Positions 17,329 to 26,104 are shown, numbered from the stretch's first letter. The stretch: 61,214 nucleotides of DNA from Chthonomonas sp. UBA2362 (GCA_002344135.1 DDTO01000001.1:130412-191625), one strand, 5' to 3'. Made by a program: numbers and translations. Notes: generated by a model from the letters alone, not told the origin.

Positions 17329-17814
17329 GTGCCCTTCGAACCCCTTCAAACCGACGAGAAGCTCGACGAGAAAGTCCGTGCAGACCGTGATATGGACACC
17401 CAAATGCTCTTCGGCTGCGGCAGCTTCGTGTTCGTCTCCATCGCTTCTTATGGGTTGGCAGCGTGGCCGATGTTCGTCGTTCCCAGCACGCACCTTCTCG
17501 CCCAGTTGGGTATCGCCCTTGCGGCCGGACTCGTTCCGAGCGCGATATTGGGGGCAGTCGCCACCCGAAAGACGGGCCTGCCAGGGGCTTGCGGATTCGT
17601 GGGCGGTGCAATGGCGACGGCGATTTTCCTGTTTCTAAGACTCGAACAGCTGATGCTCGGCTACTCTATCCGCGAGATCCCGCAACCCGAATATCCACGC
17701 TCCTGGATCTGGATCGTGCCGACGGCCTGGGTCGTGCTCGCGATCTTGCTGGCCGTCGTGTTGTTGCCGCGCCGCGAGTATCGGGATGAAGGTTCAGAGG
17801 CGGACGTCCGATAA
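17329..17814 (+). CDS. Small integral membrane protein, four predicted spans
   Basis: This is a 161-residue protein with an acidic/basic N-terminal segment of about 25 residues and four hydrophobic segments (about 28-50, 58-78, 84-104 and 128-148), ending in a charged tail. The start is GTG 17329; ATG at residue 22 is an alternative. It lies 25 nt after the DUF6941 gene and 24 nt before fliS, so it may belong to the same transcript. I do not recognise the family. Confidence 0.6.
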   Translation: MPFEPLQTDEKLDEKVRADRDMDTQMLFGCGSFVFVSIASYGLAAWPMFVVPSTHLLAQLGIALAAGLVPSAILGAVATRKTGLPGACGFVGGAMATAIFLFLRLEQLMLGYSIREIPQPEYPRSWIWIVPTAWVVLAILLAVVLLPRREYRDEGSEADVR

Positions 17815-17838
17815 TCTTCCTGGCGCGACCAGCGCCGC

Positions 17839-18252
17839 GTGAGGGAGAATTTGTCGAGCAGCCGAAACCTGCAAGAGTATCGAAAGCAAGTCGTCAACGG
17901 GGCCTCGCCCCTCCAGCTCGTCATCATGCTCTACGACGGCGCACTGCGGTTCATGGATGCCGGCCGCCGCGCGATGGCGGCGGGCGACATCGAGACCCAA
18001 AACACGAGCCTTCAGAAGGCTCAGAAGATTGTTCTCGAGCTCGCCTCATGCCTCGATATGGGGCAGGGTGGCGAGATTGCCGAGAACCTGTTTGCGCTCT
18101 ACACCTACTGCTACAACCAGTTGGTGGCCGCAAACATCGAGGACAAGCCCGAGTACATCGATCAGGCCACTCGCGTTCTCACCGATCTTCGCGAGTCGTG
18201 GGTCCAGATCGAAGCCAGTCTTCAGCCGATGGAGGTCGCCGATGCAGCCTAG
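17839..18252 (+). CDS. fliS: Flagellar export chaperone FliS
   Basis: This 137-residue helical protein has the FliS pattern: an N-terminal Tyr in LQEYRKQVV, the PLQLVIMLYDGALRFM helix, and a C-terminal ESWVQIE helix. FliS caps the C-terminus of flagellin in the cytoplasm and delivers it to the flagellar export gate. The start is GTG 17839. The next gene overlaps by 11 nt and resembles FliT, the usual fliS-fliT arrangement. No flagellin gene is present in the window. Together with pilQ this implies both flagellar and type IV pilus motility in the organism. Confidence 0.88.
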   Translation: MRENLSSSRNLQEYRKQVVNGASPLQLVIMLYDGALRFMDAGRRAMAAGDIETQNTSLQKAQKIVLELASCLDMGQGGEIAENLFALYTYCYNQLVAANIEDKPEYIDQATRVLTDLRESWVQIEASLQPMEVADAA

Positions 18253-18538
18253 GAACGTTCTCGATCGCCTTCTTCTTACGACACTTGCCTTGGAAAACGC
18301 CGTCGACACCGAGGATATGCGCAGCCTGCTCCAGGAACGTGATGCCCTGCTGACGACGGTGGAAAGCCTTGCCAACCTCGGGCCTGAGGAGCAAGCCGTA
18401 GCCGCTCGGGTTGCGGTCGCCGAAGAGCGCCTTCTGAAGTCCCTCGCAGCGCAGCGAACCTTGATCTCTTCGTCCATCGGCGAAGCGATGCGGGGGCGAG
18501 AAGCGGCTCAGCGGTATTCGGGCGGCCAAGCGGCCTAG
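18242..18538 (+). CDS. FliT/FlgN-like small flagellar chaperone candidate
   Basis: The protein has 98 residues, almost entirely helical and rich in Leu, Glu, Ala and Arg. It has two long amphipathic segments (about 5-40 and 48-85), the coiled-coil bundle style of FliT and FlgN secretion chaperones. I used ATG 18242, which overlaps the end of fliS by 11 nt; longer frames run antisense to nothing useful and deep into fliS. Sequence alone gives only weak family evidence, and the call rests mainly on the position after fliS. Its 3' end overlaps the convergent DUF1611 gene by 4 nt. Confidence 0.65.
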   Translation: MQPRNVLDRLLLTTLALENAVDTEDMRSLLQERDALLTTVESLANLGPEEQAVAARVAVAEERLLKSLAAQRTLISSSIGEAMRGREAAQRYSGGQAA

Positions 18539-19581
18539 TCCCGAAGGATCGCGTCTAGCAATCGACTCGGCCCATCGCGGATCGGGTCCGCCACCGGTAG
18601 TCCAAGCTCGGTTTCCAGGTCTGCTTTGGCGCGCTCTGCGCCTTCGGAATCCAAGCTCGACGTGTCGAGCGCGATCGCGCAGCACTTCGGGCGGGCGTAG
18701 GTGCCGGCGGCCTCGGCAACGTCTTCGAACAATCGCGCAAGTGCTCTCAACGAGGGCACTCGGACCCAGGGCACCCGGATCAAGGATTCCATTCCTGCTC
18801 GATGGCAGAGCACGAAGTGGGTCGGGCACGAGCCTCGAATGAGTGGCAGAGTCGCGCTGCTGGCGGGGTGAATCAGCGAGCCTTGACCCTCGACAACGAT
18901 CAGCTCGGCGTCTCCATGACTGATGACCTCCCTCTCGATCGCGCCACTGGCGAAATCGAGTCGAATGGCATCGAGCGGCACGCCCCGTCCGGTGATCGTG
19001 ATCCCGATTTGTCCGGTGGCGACGAATCCGGAGCGGATTCCCCGTTCCCGTGCCTCGCGATCGATCTCGAGGCCGGCCGTCATTTTCCCCACCGCCATGT
19101 CCGTTCCCACCATAAGCACGCGGCGATTGGCCAGTTCTCGGGCTGCCGCCGTTCCGACCTCGAGCCCCTCTGGCTCGATGCGGATGTCCCAGACGAACTG
19201 GCCTGGACCGAGGTTCGGATACTTGGGTGAGAGCCGATCGTGGAGGCCGTTGACGACGCTCAGGCCCCTCCGGATTGCCTCGTCGATCGTGGGAAACCAC
19301 TCCTGGGGGATCGAACCGCCGCCGGGCGCGATGCCGAGCAAGAAAACTTCCGCCCCCCGACCGAGGGCCTCAGTGACGGTGCCCACTATCGGAGCGCGTC
19401 GCCCTTCCCGGTGGATTTTGCAGAGGTCGTAAGCGTCCTGTCCGACGAAACGGGAGTCGATGACGCAGGCGATCGGGTTGGGTGAATACCGGAGGACGCC
19501 GTATCCCATCTTGCCGGGTCGCTCTCCCAAGGCGCCCTCCATGTAAATGGCCAAGGGCTGATCCGGCCGGAGCGGACTCAT
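18535..19581 (-). CDS. DUF1611 P-loop protein (DgcN-like)
   Basis: The protein has 348 residues with the two-part DUF1611 layout. The N-terminal Rossmann-like part (about 1-140) contains FLLGIAPGGG and VNGLHDRL. The C-terminal P-loop part has the modified nucleotide-binding loop VGTDMAVGKMTAGLEI (about 155-170), then ATGQIGI and VVEGQGSLIHPA. Family members include DgcN, an N-acetyltransferase acting on D-glutamate/D-amino acids. The usual partner racemase/epimerase (DgcA-like) is not adjacent, so that function is only a suggestion. Its ATG overlaps the dnaA stop as TGATG, which makes it translationally coupled to dnaA; that pairing is unusual. Confidence 0.8.
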   Translation of the reverse strand: MSPLRPDQPLAIYMEGALGERPGKMGYGVLRYSPNPIACVIDSRFVGQDAYDLCKIHREGRRAPIVGTVTEALGRGAEVFLLGIAPGGGSIPQEWFPTIDEAIRRGLSVVNGLHDRLSPKYPNLGPGQFVWDIRIEPEGLEVGTAAARELANRRVLMVGTDMAVGKMTAGLEIDREARERGIRSGFVATGQIGITITGRGVPLDAIRLDFASGAIEREVISHGDAELIVVEGQGSLIHPASSATLPLIRGSCPTHFVLCHRAGMESLIRVPWVRVPSLRALARLFEDVAEAAGTYARPKCCAIALDTSSLDSEGAERAKADLETELGLPVADPIRDGPSRLLDAILRD

Positions 19582-20960
19582 CAGGCGTCGGGATAGAGGT
19601 TTCGGATCAGCATGCGCACCGCCGCCTGCAGATCGCGATCCCGGGAAACCAGTTCGCTGACCTTCTGGTAGGCGTGCATCATCGAGGTATGGTCGCGGTC
19701 GCCGAAGAGGCCGCCGATGTGCTTCCAGGAGTCCTTCGTGATTTCACGCGTGATGTAGACCGCGACGTGACGGGCGTGAGCAATCGGCGCCTTGCGGGAG
19801 GTCCCCTTGATGTCGTCCGACGGGATGTTGAAGTGCTTGCCAACCGCATCAACGATCTGGCCGAAACTGGGGCGTGCCAAGCCTCCCGACTGATAGTACT
19901 TTGCAACGAGCTCGTTCGCCAGGGCGACGTCGATCGGGCGATGGTCGAGGCTTGATTGCGCGACGAGCTTCGTCAGGGCCCCTTCGAGGATTCGAATGTT
20001 GCCCGGCACCGAATCGGCCAGCACCATGGCCACATCGTGGGGGAGCTCGACGCCCTCTTGCTTGGCCTTGCTCAAGAGGATGGCGCAACGGAGCGGGGTA
20101 TCGGGGGGCTGTATGTCGGCGACGAGGCTCGATTCGAATCTCGACCTGAGACGTTCGTCCAGCAAGTGCAGTTCGCGTGGGGGTCGATCGGAACAAAGGA
20201 CGATCTGTTTCCCGGTCTGGTGGAGGTGGTTAAAGGTGTGGAAAACCTCTTCCTGCGTGCGATCCTTTCCGGCAATGAATTGAACGTCGTCGACCAGCCA
20301 CACGTTGACGCTCCGCTGTGCGCGCCTGAACTGATCGATCCGGTTGTTCTGAAGGGCCTGCACGAAGTCCTCGGCAAACTGTTGGGCCGAGACGTACACA
20401 AGCGAGAACTGGGGATCTCGCTCCAGGATCTTTCGCGCGATCGCATGGAGGAGATGGGTCTTGCCGAGCCCCGGGGCGCCATAGATGAACAGCGGGTTGT
20501 ACTTCTCACCCGGCGCGGCGGCCACGGCCTTGGCCCCTGCCAGTGCCAAGCGGTTGCTTTGGCCCGAAATGAAGGTCTCGAAGCGATACTTTTCGACCGG
20601 GCGAAACTTGCCGGGGGACTCCTGAGAAGCGACCGGGCCTACGATCGACGTCGCCGGATCCAAGGGCGGCCGCTCGCGTGATGACTTGCGCAGGTCTATG
20701 CTGACCGCGAAGCCTAACTCGTCACTCAGAAGCGCCTGAATCCGGCCAAGGAACTTCTCACGAACCCACTCATAGACGAAGGCGCCAGGGGCATCGAACA
20801 CCGCGGTGTCCTCGTCGAGTTCACCCACCTGGAGAGGCTTCAAGAAGCGCTGGTAATACGAGTCGCTAACCTCCTCTTTGAGCCTCCGCAGCGCGCGTTC
20901 CCAAGCTTCGCGTAAGCGAATCGAATCGGCGGAGACATCGAGCGAGTACTGGTCCGACAT
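19581..20960 (-). CDS. dnaA: Chromosomal replication initiator DnaA
   Basis: This is a 459-residue protein with all four DnaA domains. Domain I (about 1-85) binds helicase, and the Ser/Pro linker domain II is short. Domain III AAA+ has Walker A GAPGLGKTHLLHA, Walker B VWLVDDVQFIAGKD and box VII/sensor motifs. The C-terminal DNA-binding domain IV carries the DnaA signature region, here GDRDHTSMMHAYQKV. It binds DnaA boxes and unwinds the origin. Its 3' end overlaps the DUF1611 start, and a 245-nt AT-richer region with DnaA-box-like sites lies upstream, consistent with autoregulation or an origin. dnaN, which often follows dnaA, is absent. Confidence 0.96.
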   Translation of the reverse strand: MSDQYSLDVSADSIRLREAWERALRRLKEEVSDSYYQRFLKPLQVGELDEDTAVFDAPGAFVYEWVREKFLGRIQALLSDELGFAVSIDLRKSSRERPPLDPATSIVGPVASQESPGKFRPVEKYRFETFISGQSNRLALAGAKAVAAAPGEKYNPLFIYGAPGLGKTHLLHAIARKILERDPQFSLVYVSAQQFAEDFVQALQNNRIDQFRRAQRSVNVWLVDDVQFIAGKDRTQEEVFHTFNHLHQTGKQIVLCSDRPPRELHLLDERLRSRFESSLVADIQPPDTPLRCAILLSKAKQEGVELPHDVAMVLADSVPGNIRILEGALTKLVAQSSLDHRPIDVALANELVAKYYQSGGLARPSFGQIVDAVGKHFNIPSDDIKGTSRKAPIAHARHVAVYITREITKDSWKHIGGLFGDRDHTSMMHAYQKVSELVSRDRDLQAAVRMLIRNLYPDA

Positions 20961-21205
20961 GTCATCTTTGCTGGGCCCAGGCGGCCCGGCGAGACCGCAT
21001 TATTCCACAGATATCCGGCCCGTGTTATGGGCAAATGGGCTCCATGAATCAGGTTCAAAACGGCAGAAATCGGCAGGTTTTAGCCCTGATTCTTACGGAT
21101 ACTGCCAACCGCTCGATATATCGTGACTTTTCCACACTTTTTCGCGACGTAACTCGCACGTATACAGATGTGCATTCAGACTCGTGAAGCGACCGGTGGA
21201 AAGGC
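20961..21205. other. dnaA upstream region with DnaA-box-like sites; possible origin or autoregulatory region
   Basis: These 245 bases between dnaA and the cyclic-nucleotide-binding gene carry no gene. They are visibly more AT-rich than the surroundings. TTTTCCACA (21128-21136) fits the DnaA-box pattern TTWTNCACA exactly, and TATTCCACA (21001-21009) matches the consensus at 7 of 9 bases. An AT-rich tract with TCGATATATCG (21112-21122) lies beside the better box. Two boxes are few for an origin, so dnaA autoregulation is at least as likely. Confidence 0.35.
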
Positions 21206-21640
21206 CTAGGTGTCCTCGAGCATCTCGATCTGGAGGTTCGCATCGCGAAGCCGTTCGGCCAAGGTTCGGCCGATATTCCGGAGCAGGTGAACGGCCATTT
21301 GCGGACGTTGCTGCATCAGTTCCTTGAGACGCTGCTCGCGGATCAAGGCGAGCCTTGTTTGACCGACGCTCACGACCGTTGCCGAACGAGGCTTGTCGTC
21401 GATCAAAGCGATCTCACCCAAGAGTCGGCCCGAGCCGATCCGCGCGAGGACTTGGCCGCGCTCACCCTCGATGACTGTCACGCCTTCGAGGACGAGAAAC
21501 AGGTCTCGATTCGGGTCCGCCCGCCGGACGACCGGCTCACCGTCCTCGTAGGTGACCTCTTCAGCAATGCCGATGATGTGGTGGACGTCTTCGTCCGTCA
21601 ACCCCTCGGCGAAGTAGCTCGAACGGAACACGTCCCACAT
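21206..21640 (-). CDS. Cyclic-nucleotide-binding (cNMP) domain protein without DNA-binding domain
   Basis: The protein has 144 residues and is essentially one CRP-type effector domain (about 1-120). It includes the beta-roll GEPVVRRADPNRDLFLVLEG and the phosphate-binding cassette GRLLGEIALIDDKPRSATV, where the Glu and Arg that contact cyclic nucleotide are present. A C-terminal helix follows, equivalent to the CRP dimer helix, and the protein ends there with no helix-turn-helix. It could act as a regulatory subunit or a ligand sink. TAAGAT lies 6 nt before the ATG, suggesting a leaderless message. Divergent from the transporter fusion gene. Confidence 0.8.
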   Translation of the reverse strand: MWDVFRSSYFAEGLTDEDVHHIIGIAEEVTYEDGEPVVRRADPNRDLFLVLEGVTVIEGERGQVLARIGSGRLLGEIALIDDKPRSATVVSVGQTRLALIREQRLKELMQQRPQMAVHLLRNIGRTLAERLRDANLQIEMLEDT

Positions 21641-21646
21641 GGCCGT

Positions 21647-21652
21647 ATCTTA
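21647..21652 (-). promoter_or_regulatory. -10-like box TAAGAT, 6 nt before the cNMP-binding gene
   Basis: TAAGAT ends 6 nt before the ATG at 21640, the same hexamer and gap as before the selenoprotein gene. A TTGGCC lies about 19 nt further upstream and could be a poor -35 element. Confidence 0.45.
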
Positions 21653-21686
21653 CCGGCTCGACAGCCGGTTGGGCCAAACTATCGCC

Positions 21687-24107
21687 ATGGCACGGAGGCT
21701 CTGGGCGACCTTCTTGGGTGTGGCGGTGGTCGCCCTCTCGTGGTGCCAACCGGTCACCATTCGGATGATGGCCGGCCCTAGCTGGGGAATCCCTCCAAAG
21801 GAGGCCAGCGACCCCCGCTCGCTCGCTCGACGGGCGGTTTTCGAGGAATTCCAGCGGCAGAACCCGGGGATACGAGTCGTCAACGCCGGCGGGCTTACTA
21901 TCGCCGGAGACAAGGCCGACAGCATGTTCCTCATGTCGATGGCGGGAGATACCGCTCCAGACGTGTTCTACGTCAACTTTCGGCAGTACTACAACTACAT
22001 CGACCAGGGCTTTTGCCTGTCGCTCGACGATCTTATCCGGCGCGATCCGAAGTCGGTCGAGCGCGCGAACCCCGTCATCATGAAGGTCGTCCGCAGTTAC
22101 GATGGCCGCGTCTATGCGATCCCGTGGTTCCAAGTCGCCCAAGGCCTGTACTATCGAAAGGACCACTTCGTCGAAGCAGGTCTCGATCCGAATCGGCCGC
22201 CTCGCGATTGGGACGAGTTCTACGCTTACTGCCAGCGCTTAACCGAAGCCAACTCGACCCGATCGGCGTTCCGATTCGGCGCGGACCTCGGGAGCAAGGC
22301 CTATTACTGGTCCAACTTCGTCTGGCAAGCCGGGGGCGAGGTCGTGGAAGAAGCCGAAGGAGGTCGTTGGCGAGCCGCGGTGGCGTCTCCGGCGGGAGTT
22401 GCCGCGCTTGAGTTCTTCCGGAAGCTAACCGTCGCAAAGTGGAGGGGAGCGAACGGGAAAACTTACGGTCCCGCGGCGGGCATCACCAGCGCCCTGAGCG
22501 CCGACATCAACGACGGCAAGGTCTCGATGTGGCTGTCCTACACGAACGACGTGATGCTGAACACGTCGCAGGTCAATCCGGCGTTGGTCGGTATCGCTCA
22601 GCTTCCGGCCGGACCCGCCGGGCATGCCAACGAGATCAACGCCGGAATGTGGGCCATCAATGCGACGATCACCGACCCTGCCAAGATCGAGGCCTGCTGG
22701 AAGTTCATCAAGTTCTTCGCCGGTGAGGATGCGGCCAAGATCAGCACGAACCGGTTCGTCGAACTGGGCCTCGGAGCGCTCGTCAACCCGATGCTCTTGA
22801 AGAAGTACGGCTATGAGGACCTCGTGGCCGGCGTCGACCCCGCTTACATCCGAGCGAACGAGGAGCTTTTCCGCACCGGTCACCCCGAGCCGTATGGCCG
22901 CAACTGCCAGCAGGTCTACACCGTTCTCGACTCGGCCCTCGACCGGGCGATGCTCGAACCGGAGACCCCGGCGATCGACATCTTGCGATCGGTCAGCAAG
23001 GAAATGGATCGAAAGCTGCTGGGATACACGCCCCCAGCCGAACTCGCCCGCCAGCGAGGATGGGCGCTCGGGATCGTGCTGACCCTCGCTGCCGCGATCG
23101 GCGGCTTGCTCACGAGGGCTTGGCTTCGAGGGCGCACGGCTCGCCCTCTGACCAAGACCAGCCCGACAGCGGAACGGTTCAGAGGGAGAGCCGCCAAGGT
23201 CATTTTCTTCGGGGTGCTGCCCGCGGCCGCCTCGATACTCGTATGGTCTTACTATCCACTCCTTCGGGGCCTCGTCATCGCCTTCCAGGACTATCGTTTG
23301 CTCGGGGGCACCGAATGGGCCGGGCTCGACAACTTCATCTCCGTCTTTACGCAGCCGATCTTCTATCGGTCCCTGGTGAACTCGTTCCTCTATGTGTTCC
23401 TGAGCATCGTGATCGGGTTTCTCATACCGATCTTCCTCGCTTTGGCACTCAACGAGATTCCTCGCTTCAAGGTTTTCTTCCGGACGGTGTTCTATCTGCC
23501 GGCGATGACCAGCCCGATCGTGGTGGCCTTCCTTTGGCGGCAGTTCTACGACAAGAGCGAACACGGGCTTCTCAACGTCATCCTGGCCCCGTTCATCTCG
23601 ATGCTCAACCCGATCCTCGAGTGGATCAGCCTGGCTCCCATCAGGCCAACCCACGACTGGCTCGGCGATCCCTCGCTGGCGATGTTCGCAGTAGTCCTGC
23701 CCGGTATCTGGGCGGGTGCGGGGCCTGGTTCGATCCTCTACCTGGCGGCGCTGAAAAATATCCCTGAGGAACGATACGAGGCGGCTGACCTCGACGGGGC
23801 GAGTTGGTGGCACAAGGTCCGTTACATCACGCTCCCCGGCTTGCGACCCCTGATCCTCATCAACCTGCTGGGAGTCTTCATCGCCGGCTTCAAGGCGATG
23901 GAGAACGTCTTCGTGCTCACCGGCGGAGGACCTCTCTATGCGACACACACGATCGGGCTCGAGATCTGGACCAACGCCTTCATGTTCCTCAAGTTCGGCT
24001 ATGCGACCGCGGCAGCTTGGGTGATGGGCGCCATTCTGATCGGGTTTACCGTGCTTCAGATGAAGAGCCTGATGAAGATGAAGTTCAGTACTGCCAAGCT
24101 GTCTTAG
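21687..24107 (+). CDS. Fused sugar-type ABC substrate-binding protein and MalF-like permease
   Basis: This is an 806-residue fusion. After a signal-like N-terminus (MARRLWATFLGVAVVALSW) comes a family-1 extracellular solute-binding protein (about 25-440), with features such as WDEFYAYCQRL, the long GKVSMWLSYTNDV region and ACWKFIKFF. A membrane segment near 455-475 leads into a MalF-type permease (about 500-800) with the EAA-loop-like stretch RYEAADLDGASWWHKVRYI and LPGLRPLILINL. Tethering the receptor to the permease replaces a diffusible binding protein. Neither a MalG-type second permease nor an ATPase is next to it; the next gene is pdxT. I chose ATG 21687 for its signal sequence; a frame starting at 21639 would overlap the divergent gene. 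Confidence 0.88.
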   Translation: MARRLWATFLGVAVVALSWCQPVTIRMMAGPSWGIPPKEASDPRSLARRAVFEEFQRQNPGIRVVNAGGLTIAGDKADSMFLMSMAGDTAPDVFYVNFRQYYNYIDQGFCLSLDDLIRRDPKSVERANPVIMKVVRSYDGRVYAIPWFQVAQGLYYRKDHFVEAGLDPNRPPRDWDEFYAYCQRLTEANSTRSAFRFGADLGSKAYYWSNFVWQAGGEVVEEAEGGRWRAAVASPAGVAALEFFRKLTVAKWRGANGKTYGPAAGITSALSADINDGKVSMWLSYTNDVMLNTSQVNPALVGIAQLPAGPAGHANEINAGMWAINATITDPAKIEACWKFIKFFAGEDAAKISTNRFVELGLGALVNPMLLKKYGYEDLVAGVDPAYIRANEELFRTGHPEPYGRNCQQVYTVLDSALDRAMLEPETPAIDILRSVSKEMDRKLLGYTPPAELARQRGWALGIVLTLAAAIGGLLTRAWLRGRTARPLTKTSPTAERFRGRAAKVIFFGVLPAAASILVWSYYPLLRGLVIAFQDYRLLGGTEWAGLDNFISVFTQPIFYRSLVNSFLYVFLSIVIGFLIPIFLALALNEIPRFKVFFRTVFYLPAMTSPIVVAFLWRQFYDKSEHGLLNVILAPFISMLNPILEWISLAPIRPTHDWLGDPSLAMFAVVLPGIWAGAGPGSILYLAALKNIPEERYEAADLDGASWWHKVRYITLPGLRPLILINLLGVFIAGFKAMENVFVLTGGGPLYATHTIGLEIWTNAFMFLKFGYATAAAWVMGAILIGFTVLQMKSLMKMKFSTAKLS

Positions 24108-24119
24108 GCGACACCCGGA

Positions 24120-24125
24120 TACACT
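24120..24125 (+). promoter_or_regulatory. -10-like box TACACT, 7 nt before pdxT
   Basis: TACACT ends 7 nt before the GTG start of pdxT. It lies in the short gap after the transporter fusion gene, so pdxT may have its own leaderless transcript rather than being read through. Confidence 0.45.
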
Positions 24126-24132
24126 CCCTGCA

Positions 24133-24693
24133 GTGGATCGTCTCGTCGGCGTCGTCGGCATCCAAGGAGACTTCGCCAAGCACGTCGAGGCGATCGAACG
24201 AGCCGGCGGTCAGGCCCGCCTCGTACGCACCCCGGAGGAACTCGAATTCGTCGATCGCCTTATCATCCCTGGCGGCGAGAGCACGACGGTCGGCCTCCTC
24301 ATGGAGCGCTTCGGCTTGGGAGCCGCAATCACCGGCAGAGTGGGCCAGGGTATGCCCGTATGGGGCACTTGCATGGGTATGATCCTCCTCGCCGCCCAGA
24401 TCGAGGATAGCGATCAGTATCGGCTCGGAATCTTGGACGTAACCGTTCGCCGCAATGCGTTTGGCGCCCAGGTCCACAGCTTCGAGGATGACCTAGAGTT
24501 CGAGGGTGTCGGTCGAGTGCGGGGGGTCTTCATCCGCGCCCCGATCGTGACGTCCACAGAGCCCGGCGTCGAAGTGCTGTCCCGCTACGACGACCAGGTC
24601 GTCGCTGTGCGCCAAGGTCGGATCGTCGGGACTTCATTCCATCCGGAGCTCACCGACGACACGCGAATCCACCGCTGGTTCCTCGCACTCTGA
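24133..24693 (+). CDS. pdxT: Pyridoxal 5'-phosphate synthase glutaminase subunit PdxT
   Basis: This 186-residue class I glutamine amidotransferase releases ammonia from glutamine for PdxS, which builds pyridoxal 5'-phosphate. The expected features are all present: the N-terminal VGVVGIQGDFAKHVEAI, the oxyanion motif PGGESTT (47-53), nucleophile Cys80 in WGTCMGM, and the His170/Glu172 pair in SFHPELT. Length is normal. The start is GTG 24133. pdxS usually lies next to pdxT but is not in the window. The window also contains PLP enzymes (threonine aldolase, cysteine synthase-like) but not clustered with it. Confidence 0.94.
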   Translation: MDRLVGVVGIQGDFAKHVEAIERAGGQARLVRTPEELEFVDRLIIPGGESTTVGLLMERFGLGAAITGRVGQGMPVWGTCMGMILLAAQIEDSDQYRLGILDVTVRRNAFGAQVHSFEDDLEFEGVGRVRGVFIRAPIVTSTEPGVEVLSRYDDQVVAVRQGRIVGTSFHPELTDDTRIHRWFLAL

Positions 24694-24718
24694 CACGCTG
24701 GGGCGCGTTTAGCGAATA

Positions 24719-26104
24719 ATGGCAGAAGCCATGGATCCTAGCCAACCGATGGACCCCAACAAGACCGTCGCGGCGGGTGGAGACCTGCTGCGAACCCAGG
24801 CGATGACCGGCCCGCCGATCGGCGACCCGAATCGGACTAGCGCCATGGGGGCCATGCGGGCCCTCACGGCAGAAGTGATCCCGGGTCGGCAGGCCACGTT
24901 GGCTAATGGCCCGGCACGCGAACAGTTTCTGCTCGAGCTCCGAGCCATCGGAAGCGCCTTGCCTGGCGCGGTCGTTCAAGCCGGCCGTTCACCGCTGAAT
25001 CTCTGCCTGGTGCTCGATCGATCCGGTTCGATGGAAGGCGCGCCTCTAGAGTACGCCAAGCAGGCTTGCCGCTACGTGGTCGATCTCCTTTCGCCGAACG
25101 ACGTGCTGAGTATCGTCACGTTCGAGGAGGTCGTAGACGTCTTGATGCCGCCCCAGCGGGTGACGAGCAAGGAGCCGATCAAGGAGGGCATCGGGCGCCT
25201 GCAGGTCGGCAACACGACCAACCTCTACGATGGCATAGCCCTCGCCGCACAGCAATTGAGCGCGTTCAACGAGCCCGGCCGCGCGACCCGGATGATCGTG
25301 CTCTCCGATGGCGATCCCACAGCGGGGATCAAGGACTTCGCCACCCTTGTCTCCTACGCTGGTGAGATAAAGTCTCGAGGAATAACTTGCACGTTTCTAG
25401 GATTCGGCCCAGACTACAACGAAGAGCTCATCGCGGGAATGGCTAAGAAGGCTGGCGGAAACTACTACTATATTCCGTCGCCGGAGTTGTTACCGGAAGT
25501 CTTCCGAACGGAACTCGAAAAGCTCATGACTGTCGTCGCCCGCAATCTGCAATTGAAGATGAATCTCGCTCGCTGGGTCAACCTCCGCGCCGCGACCGGG
25601 CAATCAGTTCCGAGCGGCGAGCGCGAATTCACCCTGGCGCTCGCCGACCTCGAACGCGGGGCGACGATTCAGCAGGTCTTCGATCTCGACTTCCCGAATC
25701 ATCCGCTAGGCTGGTACCGTGTCGCTTCGGGTTTGCTGACCTACGACGATTCGTCGACGTCAGGCACCGAGACCATCGACGTCGACTTCGTCATGGAATT
25801 CACTTCGGAAGCCGCTCGGTACTCCGTGCCCGTCGACCCGAGAGTTGCTCAAGCGGCGGAGATCGCCGCCGCGTCGCGAACCGTGGAGCGGACGATCATG
25901 GGCTTGAAGTCGGGCGCGATCACCCACCAAGGCGCGATCGGAGAACTGCAAAAGACTCAAGCCCTCCTTCTCAGGGACGGGCGAACCGCAGAAGCGCAGG
26001 AGGTCACTATGGCCCTTCGGGCCTTGCAGCAAGGTGATCGCGGCCAAGCCGAGAAGACGCTCATGGGGACCGTGGTTCAGCTCGATCAGGGCAAGAAGAC
26101 GTAG
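24719..26104 (+). CDS. von Willebrand factor type A domain protein
   Basis: The protein has 461 residues and no signal peptide or membrane span, so it is probably cytoplasmic. The first 50 residues are flexible and contain two copies of a DPN(K/R)T motif (DPNKTVAAGG and DPNRTSAMGA). The VWA domain (about 95-275) has the metal-site motif DRSGSM and the downstream Thr and Asp (NTTNLYDG, VLSDGDPT). The C-terminal part has a beta-rich segment and a helical end with Gln-rich pairs. VWA domains mediate protein contacts through a bound metal ion. The DPN(K/R)T repeats look like possible phospho-Thr sites for FHA partners, which is an inference. Confidence 0.83.
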   Translation: MAEAMDPSQPMDPNKTVAAGGDLLRTQAMTGPPIGDPNRTSAMGAMRALTAEVIPGRQATLANGPAREQFLLELRAIGSALPGAVVQAGRSPLNLCLVLDRSGSMEGAPLEYAKQACRYVVDLLSPNDVLSIVTFEEVVDVLMPPQRVTSKEPIKEGIGRLQVGNTTNLYDGIALAAQQLSAFNEPGRATRMIVLSDGDPTAGIKDFATLVSYAGEIKSRGITCTFLGFGPDYNEELIAGMAKKAGGNYYYIPSPELLPEVFRTELEKLMTVVARNLQLKMNLARWVNLRAATGQSVPSGEREFTLALADLERGATIQQVFDLDFPNHPLGWYRVASGLLTYDDSSTSGTETIDVDFVMEFTSEAARYSVPVDPRVAQAAEIAAASRTVERTIMGLKSGAITHQGAIGELQKTQALLLRDGRTAEAQEVTMALRALQQGDRGQAEKTLMGTVVQLDQGKKT

